Assembly: GCA_016180665.1 (NCBI GenBank)
Contig: JACPAS010000116.1
Coordinates: forward strand, 1-5,173
DNA: 5,173 bases
Direction: 5' to 3'
DNA from: Microcaldota archaeon
Lineage (GTDB): Archaea > Micrarchaeota > Micrarchaeia > Anstonellales > Bilamarchaeaceae
The notes under the pieces are model-generated. The model had not been told where the DNA came from. It made no database searches and saw nothing but the letters and a program-made list of their open reading frames with translations. Both the position numbers and the translations under genes were made by a program. Below, in pieces: positions 1 through 4,740 of this stretch. Every line of letters begins with the position of its first letter. Positions within the stretch are counted from its first letter, which is position 1.

Positions 1-312
1 AAAGGAGAATTGGGCGCAATATCTCTAGCAAGAGAGCTAAATGCCAAACTTATACTATTAGACGACTCTTCTGGTAGATATATTGCCAATAAAATATTTT
101 CATTAAATGTAAAAGGTACGATCTACATACTACTTCTAGCTTTGGAGAAAGGGCTTCTTTCCAGATACCATGTAAGGGATAATATATCAACATTAGTTAG
201 AAAAGGTTTTCGACTTTCAATAGAGTTTTATTCCCAGCTTATGAGGCTTATTCCGCCTTTTGATACAGAAATAGAGGATCATTTCATCATGCATACATTT
301 GGAGAGAAATAA
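1..312 (+). CDS. DUF3368 PIN-like domain protein, C-terminal part (5' end outside window)
   Basis: The reading frame is open from base 1 (AAA GGA GAA TTG, read K-G-E-L) to TAA at 310-312. The TTG at 10-12 is therefore an internal Leu codon, not a start, and the gene is truncated by the window edge. The 103 visible residues follow the DUF3368 pattern: GE-x3-I-x-LA-x-EL, then LILLDD, a following Arg (GRYIANKIF), a KGT turn leading into a hydrophobic helix (IYILLLALEKGLL), and a final GFRLSIEFYSQL segment. DUF3368 proteins are PIN-fold predicted ribonucleases, often toxins encoded beside a small UPF0175-type antitoxin. The acidic Glu and Asp pair expected of a PIN metal site are present. Any antitoxin partner would lie to the left, outside the window. 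A toxin role is inference; the family call is fairly firm. Confidence 0.8.
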   Translation, partial: KGELGAISLARELNAKLILLDDSSGRYIANKIFSLNVKGTIYILLLALEKGLLSRYHVRDNISTLVRKGFRLSIEFYSQLMRLIPPFDTEIEDHFIMHTFGEK

Positions 313-326
313 TTCCGTGACGCATC

Positions 327-331
327 TTTTT
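327..331 (+). terminator. Possible oligo-T terminator of the DUF3368 gene
   Basis: A run of five T follows the TAA stop by 14 nt and is followed by A/T-rich sequence. Archaeal RNA polymerase terminates at short oligo-T tracts without needing a hairpin. The call rests only on position and composition. Confidence 0.3.
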
Positions 332-361
332 AAATAAAAACAGATAAATAAAATTATGAAT

Positions 362-414
362 CCGAAAGCTAAAGCAAACTCATATTCTACTTTTGTTAGC
401 TTTAGCTTTTTCGG
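362..414. repeat. Long imperfect inverted repeat (stem-loop) in convergent intergenic region
   Basis: The left arm 362-375 (CCGAAAGCTAAAGC) is the reverse complement of the right arm 399-414 (GCTTTAGCTTTTTCGG) except for two extra T in the right arm. Pairing can continue inwards past one mismatch (AAC at 377-379 with GTT at 395-397), leaving a loop of about 15 nt at 380-394. The core GCTAAAGC/GCTTTAGC with flanking A/T pairs is perfect over 11 bp. It lies between two converging transcription units (DUF3368 gene on plus, E1-like gene on minus), so a bidirectional terminator or mRNA 3'-end stabiliser is the simplest role. A small palindromic repeat element is the alternative. No flanking target duplication was evident by eye. 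Confidence 0.7.
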
Positions 415-487
415 TTTCTAAGCCGAACACATAAGTTATTCCAAGGAATTAAAATTTTCTGTTTTATTTTTGTGTATTTTTGAAATT

Positions 488-500
488 AAAAACAAAAAAA
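488..500 (-). terminator. Oligo-T tract downstream of the channel/E1-like operon
   Basis: Read on the minus strand this is T7-G-T5, about 60 nt beyond the TAG stop of the E1-like gene. Shorter T5 runs lie nearer the stop at 546-550 and 534-538. Archaeal termination typically uses such T clusters. The same bases on the plus strand form the purine-rich leader ahead of the small ORF at 511. Confidence 0.4.
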
Positions 501-510
501 GGTGAAAAAT

Positions 511-555
511 ATGAAAAGTGAAATGTTAAAACCAAAAATTTATGGAAAAAGATGA
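511..555 (+). other. 14-codon ORF with strong Shine-Dalgarno (possible micropeptide or gene-start remnant)
   Basis: AGGTGA at 500-505 is followed after 5 nt by ATG (511-513). The ORF encodes MKSEMLKPKIYGKR and ends at TGA 553-555, just before the stop codon of the opposing E1-like gene. The peptide is basic and has no recognisable motif. A well-placed ribosome-binding site in an otherwise gene-free stretch is the only positive evidence. It could be a real micropeptide, the surviving 5' end of a lost gene, or chance, because AT-rich archaeal spacers often contain purine runs. Confidence 0.2.
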
Positions 556-559
556 ATAG

Positions 560-1249
560 CTAAATTCTGTTTTTCCAAATTAGTTCCTCGCCAAAAATAT
601 CAAAAAACAGGAATTCAGGTGCTTTTACATAAGGTTTTCCAATCAAATAGTTTACAGCTTGTACAGAAGCAAGTGTTCCAGCAAGAGAAGCAACTGTGGA
701 AATAATACTTTCACAGGTTAAATATTTTCTATTTTTTTGAATATTCATAACTTTCTCAAAATCCACTTTAGACTCAAAAACAGAAACCATGCCTCTAGAA
801 AATCCAGCAGAACAAAATACGAATGGAATCTTCAACTTTTTGGCTACATTCGCAATATTAATCCTAGCTTCAACATTGTCTGAGCAGTCAACAAGTAAAT
901 TGCAGTTTTTTAATTTCTGCCAATCGCTAAAAGTAAATCTCTTAGAATATTTTTTTATCTTAATATTTGGGTTTATATTTTTCCCATGCTTCTGTGCAAC
1001 TTTTACTTTTGGTGAATCTAAGTTTTCAAAAGTTGCTAAGATCTGCCTGTTAAAATTACTCAGCTCAATTCTATCAAAATCAAAAATAACAAAATTTTCA
1101 ATTCCAACTCTAATTAAATTCTCAAGAACAAATCCGCCAGTTCCACCTAGTCCAACAATTCCAACTACTACTTCCCTCAACGTTTTCTGCTGCTTCTCAT
1201 TAATTGTTCCACTATTCCTAAAAAACAGTTCATTATATAACTCGCTCAA
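560..1249 (-). CDS. Small ThiF/MoeB/HesA-family E1-like adenylyltransferase without zinc cysteines
   Basis: The 229-residue protein has a Rossmann-type adenylation domain. The nucleotide loop GLGGTGG is at 33-39, the DFDRIELSNFNRQ segment at 57-69 carries the Arg finger (NRQ), Lys 81 and 83 follow, and LLVDCSDN at 118-125 holds the catalytic Asp. Such enzymes adenylate the C-terminal Gly of ubiquitin-like or sulfur-carrier proteins (MoaD, ThiS, SAMP). The CxxC pairs that bind zinc in MoeB/ThiF are absent: the only Cys are at 116, 122, 146 and 179, and the chain stops where the last CxxC would begin. Cys179, in TCESI, sits near the family's acceptor-cysteine region. The TTG start overlaps the TGA of the upstream channel gene (TTGA, 1246-1249) and has an AAGGG ribosome-binding site 6 nt before it, so translation is probably coupled. 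No carrier protein is encoded in the window, so the substrate is unknown. Confidence 0.88.
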   Translation of the reverse strand: MSELYNELFFRNSGTINEKQQKTLREVVVGIVGLGGTGGFVLENLIRVGIENFVIFDFDRIELSNFNRQILATFENLDSPKVKVAQKHGKNINPNIKIKKYSKRFTFSDWQKLKNCNLLVDCSDNVEARINIANVAKKLKIPFVFCSAGFSRGMVSVFESKVDFEKVMNIQKNRKYLTCESIISTVASLAGTLASVQAVNYLIGKPYVKAPEFLFFDIFGEELIWKNRI

Positions 1250-1605
1250 ATGAATCCCTTATATCTCTTATGTGCAAACTTTATGATTCTCTGATCAATT
1301 TTCCTCTCCCTATAAGCTGAAATAGAATAAATCAAATAAAATCCAACCGAAATCCCAGTCCAGGCAATAACTATGGTAAATAATTTTCCAATATCTGTTT
1401 TAGGTATTATATCTCCATAACCAACAGTAGTAAAAGTAGCCGTCATGAAATAAATTGAATCTAGAAATGACCATTGTTCAATATAATGATAAACAAATGC
1501 GCCAATCAGATACAAAAATAGAAGTAGCGTAATTGATAACTTCAGATTATCCTGTATATGGTGTAACCCATTATGAATCTCTCCTTTATCATCGCCCATA
1601 ACCAC
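1246..1605 (-). CDS. Two-transmembrane potassium channel (KcsA-type pore)
   Basis: A 119-residue membrane protein of the minimal 2TM ion channel type (Ion_trans_2). TM1 covers about 22-40, the pore helix about 48-58, the selectivity filter TTVGYGD 59-65, and TM2 about 73-97. A short basic C-terminal tail of about 20 residues (ending KRYKGFI) follows. The filter is a textbook potassium signature. Four copies should form a K+-selective pore in the cytoplasmic membrane. There is no RCK/TrkA-N ligand domain, so gating must come from the pore itself, the short tails, or a partner. The longest frame starts at GTG 1605, but ATG 1599 (third codon) is 27 nt from a TATA-like box centred near 1626 and is the likelier leaderless start. 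The gene overlaps the downstream E1-like gene by 4 nt. Why a channel and an E1-like enzyme are co-transcribed is not known. Confidence 0.9.
   Translation of the reverse strand: MVMGDDKGEIHNGLHHIQDNLKLSITLLLFLYLIGAFVYHYIEQWSFLDSIYFMTATFTTVGYGDIIPKTDIGKLFTIVIAWTGISVGFYLIYSISAYRERKIDQRIIKFAHKRYKGFI
1256..1260 (-). promoter_or_regulatory. Shine-Dalgarno AAGGG fixing the TTG start of the E1-like gene
   Basis: On the minus strand AAGGG lies 6 nt before TTG at 1249. No in-frame ATG or GTG offers a better start for the conserved N-terminus. This internal operon gene therefore uses an SD, whereas the first gene of the operon seems to lack one. Confidence 0.5.
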
Positions 1606-1612
1606 TATTTGA

Positions 1613-3742
1613 ATGAGAATCTTTAAAAACTATAAATTAGTAGTAGAGCTTATGTGTAATTTAGTTCTTGAAGGGACCAGGGCAGTTTTGGACATGTCTA
1701 AATGTCCCTACGAATTCGCATCTCCGGAATTCCTGAATCTTCATTTTAAGGATCTCGCAACAATTGAAGCGCAAATCAAAACAATAAAATACGAAGAAGA
1801 ATTAGTGATTGAACTAGATGAATCAAAAGCCTTAGTACTCACCGAATATGCAAATGTTATAAAACAAGTAGAATCTCTTCTACTAAGAGAAGATGTTTAC
1901 GGATCAAAGCAGGACCCGCAATTCGATGCAAGAAGGCAAAAAATTCGTAAATTCTACGAATATATGTTCGTAAACCCACTTATTGCTGCCCGTGAACTAG
2001 AAGAACATAAAGAAGACATTCCTGAAAAGCAGATTTTCATGAAGGGATACCAGACCTTTAGGGCATGGGTAAACGGAATCCTAAAGCGTTTCACAGAAAC
2101 GCATTTCTATTCATTGGTTAAAAAGAGCGGGGACATAAGAGCTGCCTTTCTTTCTCTTGTTGGTTTAAAGAGCCTCTATTTTGTAAATTCTATAGTATTG
2201 GATATTCCCAAAGATGCAAAACCAGTAAAGAGTCCAGAAGCGACCTACTCTCTTCCATATGATATTCAGGTTCAGATATACGAACTTCCTGAAGAAGAAG
2301 CCCATCTATATATCCAGTCAAATCCTCTAATTGACAATTTAAGTGCTGATCTAAAAAAACTCCTAAAAAGAGTAATCACAGAACAGATAAAAGAATCTTT
2401 CCAAATGGATATAAAAACCAGAGAATACCGTCAATATTTCTTAGATCAGGCAATTCTTCAGGGTACCCAAATTACACAAAAAGAAGCTTTGGCTATGGGT
2501 AGAGAAGCTGCAGCGTGGGCAGTTGGATTAGGTGCGCCACTTGAGAATCTTGCTTTAGATAAAACCCACATAACCGACATCTACGTTGACTCAGAAAATG
2601 CACCTATTTACATGGAGCACACTAAATTTGGTATTTGTCATACGCTCTATCGTTATAATCGTGATTTGCTTGAGCATGCATTCAACAACATCGTCTATAC
2701 TCAAAAGGGTGTAAGAAAGTTTGATGAAAATTCACCAATAGTTGATGTAGTCCTTAAGAGGCATATGATGCGTTGCCACCTTCAAAGACCACCAGCAACC
2801 TTCGAAGAATTACAAGGCGCTCTAAGGTTAATGAAAGAAGAGCCCTTTACATATGCTCAATACATTGACTATAACTCTTTCTCGCCATTTTTCTGTGGCT
2901 ATGATGTCCATATTGGTGCAGCCCGTGTGCAAAGTTCAGAGCGTGAAGAATCAGTAACAAAGGAACTAGATCTAGTTTCAATGGCAAATGCACTTTTAAG
3001 AATGGGTGACGCTGCATTAATAATTAACGAAGTCCGTTCTCGTGTAGCAGTTCAAGGTATTATTAATCTTCTTAACACCCAGCCAGGCGTTTTCCTTCTC
3101 TACAATCTGCATGCAGAATCTTTGCGTGATATCCAAGACAGACTCGAGCTGGTTTTTGGAATTCCCTCTGCAAGTATGTTTGCAACTGACCGTTACACAT
3201 TCTTAAAGAAAATCAGATTTGGAAGACGCGCACGTGTTTACCGTGTTCTTGGTTATGAATTTGAAACAGATCAGGATGAGAAGAAGTTTGTTGAAATATT
3301 CCGTTTTAAGAGGGGTGCAGGAATTGAGCAATGTGTTATTGAGCCTAAATTTATAAAAAACCCTGAAGCACAACAGTGGAATTTTGACAAGATTGATTTG
3401 GCTAAAATGGAAAAAGATTTAGATATTGCATTTATACCCCCTGCATTAGTCAGAAGAAGTGAAGAGACTGGTATCTCCCCAGAGCAGTATATCCTCCAGG
3501 CATTCTTCAAAGGAAAATTATACTATGATATATACTCGGCAAGTAAGGAACTAGAAGACAAACTTTTAATAGAGCTGGATTTTGTCCTCAAATGCAATAC
3601 TGTAGCTAATAAGCTACTTAGCTCTCTTGAATCAGAAGAAGGCGGTGTTGATTTCAAAGAAGCGCGCAAAAAATGGGAGCCGATGTTTAAGCAGCTGGTT
3701 AAAGATGAAATAGCAGCCCATAAAGTTGAAAAAGGAAAATGA
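1613..3742 (+). CDS. Archaeal type II/IV secretion (pilus) ATPase lacking Walker A
   Basis: The 709-residue protein (696 if it starts at ATG 1652) belongs to the PilT/VirB11/FlaI-like ATPase superfamily that powers archaeal pili and secretion. Residues 1-280 form a long, mostly helical N-terminal domain. Residues 295-345 match the N2 domain (GAPLENL, then TDIYVDSENAPIYMEHTKFG). Residues 385-430 lead into the ATPase core with SPFFCGYD. The Walker B-like ALIINEVRS at 468-476 (Glu473) and the His box LYNLHAESL at 496-504 (His500) are present, followed by arginine-rich core segments and a helical tail at about 580-709. No GK[ST] P-loop exists anywhere in the chain. The stretch between GYD (429-431) and HIGAARVQSS (433-442), which should hold Walker A and the Asp box, is missing in frame. 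It may be an inactive paralogue, a deletion, or an assembly error. No TadC-type membrane partner is adjacent. The stop is 4 nt from that of the converging gene. Confidence 0.85.
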   Translation: MRIFKNYKLVVELMCNLVLEGTRAVLDMSKCPYEFASPEFLNLHFKDLATIEAQIKTIKYEEELVIELDESKALVLTEYANVIKQVESLLLREDVYGSKQDPQFDARRQKIRKFYEYMFVNPLIAARELEEHKEDIPEKQIFMKGYQTFRAWVNGILKRFTETHFYSLVKKSGDIRAAFLSLVGLKSLYFVNSIVLDIPKDAKPVKSPEATYSLPYDIQVQIYELPEEEAHLYIQSNPLIDNLSADLKKLLKRVITEQIKESFQMDIKTREYRQYFLDQAILQGTQITQKEALAMGREAAAWAVGLGAPLENLALDKTHITDIYVDSENAPIYMEHTKFGICHTLYRYNRDLLEHAFNNIVYTQKGVRKFDENSPIVDVVLKRHMMRCHLQRPPATFEELQGALRLMKEEPFTYAQYIDYNSFSPFFCGYDVHIGAARVQSSEREESVTKELDLVSMANALLRMGDAALIINEVRSRVAVQGIINLLNTQPGVFLLYNLHAESLRDIQDRLELVFGIPSASMFATDRYTFLKKIRFGRRARVYRVLGYEFETDQDEKKFVEIFRFKRGAGIEQCVIEPKFIKNPEAQQWNFDKIDLAKMEKDLDIAFIPPALVRRSEETGISPEQYILQAFFKGKLYYDIYSASKELEDKLLIELDFVLKCNTVANKLLSSLESEEGGVDFKEARKKWEPMFKQLVKDEIAAHKVEKGK
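1621..1636. promoter_or_regulatory. Symmetric TATA-like element shared by divergent genes
   Basis: The segment CTTTAAAAACTATAAA is centred on TTTAAA near 1626. It lies about 26 nt before ATG 1652 on the plus strand and about 27 nt before ATG 1599 on the minus strand, the spacing expected for leaderless archaeal transcripts in both directions. If correct, the ATPase starts at codon 14 of its longest frame and the channel at codon 3. The evidence is spacing and composition only. Confidence 0.45.
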
Positions 3743-3746
3743 TTAC

Positions 3747-4508
3747 TCACTTCTTTAAGTTCTTCATTAAAACCTTATGAACTCCAGATCCGTACTGCAT
3801 AGCCTTTTTCCTTCTATTTATTGCTAACTCCGGAACAGATAAAATTTTTGCAGCTTCTCTGAGTACGCCCTTCTTCAATTCTTTATCAGCAATTCTTTCA
3901 GCTAGTGGAATAGAAAAAACTAATTCAGCCAGTTCTCTATTATAAAAAGGAAATTTTGCCTCAACTCCAATCCTATAACAAACTTTCTTAACCATTGCAA
4001 TGTCTCTATCCTTTAATGTATGGAATTCATCCTTTAGTATTGCATCTAAATCTTTTCTTTCTTCTAAGTATCTATAATAACGATCATAGCCAACAAACAA
4101 TTCTTCAGAACCAGAACCAAATAAAACTACACTGATTCCATTCTCTTTTGCCATTCTTGCAACTTCATAAACAGGAACCATTAATTCCACTTTGAGTAAA
4201 TCACCCGGAATTATCTCCTGGCATTTTTTATAAATCTCAAGAATATCTGGCTCAGCTAAAACAGATTTGTGCAGTTTCAATCCAAGCTCAGCAGCTATCT
4301 TTTCTGCATATTCCAAATCCTGGCTTTCTTTAGTTCCAACAGAGAATAATAAAATTTCTGCATGCTCTTTCGCAACTTTTGCAATTAACGTACTGTCTAT
4401 TCCTCCAGAAAATGCAATTCCAATTCTGTCTTCTAAATTTTCTTCTACTGATCTTTGGAGAAGTTTAGCAATGTCAATAATCATAATAATCAACGCAAGG
4501 AAATTCAT
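3747..4508 (-). CDS. Stand-alone asparagine synthetase-type (PP-loop) domain protein
   Basis: A protein of 253 residues consisting only of the C-terminal ATP-pyrophosphatase domain of AsnB-type asparagine synthetases. The PP-loop SGGIDST is at 34-40. GSGSEELFVGYDRY at 131-144 matches the family's GxGxDELFxGY segment. FPFYNREL at 185-192 corresponds to the PFLDREL motif. A basic NRRKKAMQYGSG segment at 231-242 corresponds to the RPKKGF region near the active site. The N-terminal glutamine-hydrolysing domain (Cys1) is absent, so any amidation would need free ammonia or a separate amidotransferase. The product may not be asparagine. The longest frame starts at ATG 4508, only 11 nt after the tRNA. 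ATG 4484 (codon 9) is an equally good start, because a TAAATAAA box lies about 27 nt before it. The gene converges on the ATPase gene with 4 nt between stops. Confidence 0.87.
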   Translation of the reverse strand: MNFLALIIMIIDIAKLLQRSVEENLEDRIGIAFSGGIDSTLIAKVAKEHAEILLFSVGTKESQDLEYAEKIAAELGLKLHKSVLAEPDILEIYKKCQEIIPGDLLKVELMVPVYEVARMAKENGISVVLFGSGSEELFVGYDRYYRYLEERKDLDAILKDEFHTLKDRDIAMVKKVCYRIGVEAKFPFYNRELAELVFSIPLAERIADKELKKGVLREAAKILSVPELAINRRKKAMQYGSGVHKVLMKNLKK

Positions 4509-4518
4509 TTATTTACAA
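4506..4518 (-). promoter_or_regulatory. TATA-like box after the tRNA, before the synthetase-like gene
   Basis: On the minus strand TTGTAAATAAATG runs from 4518 to 4506. Its centre is about 27 nt before ATG 4484, as expected for a leaderless archaeal start. It would let the synthetase-like gene be transcribed separately from the tRNA. It also contains the alternative ATG at 4508, so the two start models exclude each other as the main use of this site. Confidence 0.35.
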
Positions 4519-4533
4519 ACGGACCCGGTGGGA

Positions 4534-4630
4534 TTTTCAGTTCCCAGTCATGAGTTTCAAGTTCTTATATGTCTCATGTTTTTTGGGATGAAACACTTTT
4601 GGCGTTGGAAAACATAAACCAAAAGGGTTC
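4534..4630 (-). other. tRNA intron 2, T-loop position 59/60 (97 nt)
   Basis: A BHB also fits here. Exon TTCA (4636-4633, positions 54-57) pairs with intron TGAA (4539-4536). The 5' bulge is AA|G (cut after 4631) and the 3' bulge is AA|T (cut after 4534). The outer helix is the T-stem itself, GTGGG/CCCAC. The intron body can fold into two hairpins. One is CTTTTGG (4625-4619) with CCAAAAG (4602-4596). The other is CATGAG (4578-4573) with CTCATG (4554-4549), extended by CCCA/TGGG (4587-4584 with 4546-4543). The helix next to the BHB is weak. No open frame of note and no convincing C/D box guide was found in it. Confidence 0.83.
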
Positions 4631-4652
4631 TTTGAACCCACGACCCTCGTCT

Positions 4653-4671
4653 ATCTCCAAAATTTTCTTAA
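4653..4671 (-). other. tRNA intron 1, canonical position 37/38 (19 nt)
   Basis: A strict BHB fits. Exon CTCC (4677-4674, tRNA positions 32-35) pairs with intron GGAG (4658-4655). The 5' bulge is TA|T with the cut after 4672, and the 3' bulge is AT|A with the cut after 4653. The inner hairpin is minimal: AAG/TTT closed by AAAA. Splicing restores a seven-base anticodon loop. Confidence 0.88.
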
Positions 4672-4740
4672 TAGGAGGACGGCACTCTATCCAAGCTGAG
4701 CTACGAGTCCGTAACCATTTATTAATAAAACAAAAATAAT

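Larger units (their letters stand above)
4520..4710 (-). tRNA. tRNA-Arg(CCU) interrupted by two introns (37/38 and 59/60)
   Basis: Reads AGG codons. The exons are 4710-4672 (39 nt), 4652-4631 (22 nt) and 4533-4520 (14 nt including discriminator G73). Joined, they give a 75-nt cloverleaf. The acceptor stem GGACTCG/CGGGTCC pairs fully with one T5-G68 wobble. The D-stem is GCTC/GAGT and the loop contains GG. The anticodon loop is CTCCTAA with anticodon CCT. The variable loop is GGGTC. The T-arm is GTGGG-TTCAAAT-CCCAC. CCA is not encoded. C27 faces A43, the only mismatch. Without the second intron the 3' half seems absent, because T-stem and acceptor partners reappear only at 4532-4521. The gene starts 30 nt after the upstream gene's stop and ends 11 nt before the next ORF, on the same strand, so co-transcription is plausible. 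An AT-rich stretch (4718-4742) could hold its promoter. Confidence 0.92.

Noticed and set aside
10..12. TTG at base 10 as the start of the first gene
   Set aside because: The frame is open to base 1 and the preceding codons (K-G-E) belong to the conserved GE segment of DUF3368, so the gene begins outside the window.
789..1253. Open frame of 154 codons on the plus strand
   Set aside because: It is antisense to the well-supported E1-like gene, has low-complexity Ser/Phe/Pro composition and no recognisable motif.
2903..2911. An intein or intron scar at the missing P-loop segment
   Set aside because: P-loops are common intein sites, but an intein would add sequence rather than remove host residues, and no splicing residues are seen at the junction.
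3271..3750. Two minus-strand open frames (3271-3510 and 3523-3750) under the ATPase gene
   Set aside because: Both are antisense to the conserved or in-frame ATPase coding sequence, Ser/Leu-rich, and lack motifs.
4534..4580. Box C/D guide RNA inside the T-loop intron
   Set aside because: A CTGA lies near the 3' end and TGA triplets occur, but no RTGATGA-type box C is present at a suitable place, and the CTGA overlaps the BHB helix.
4267..4617. 116-codon open frame on the plus strand
   Set aside because: It is antisense to the synthetase-like gene and tRNA intron 2, with no family resemblance.
4631..4710. A 3'-truncated tRNA pseudogene, or a trans-split tRNA 5' half
   Set aside because: The missing T-stem and acceptor strands are found 97 nt downstream on the same strand with a matching BHB, so an intron explains the gap better.
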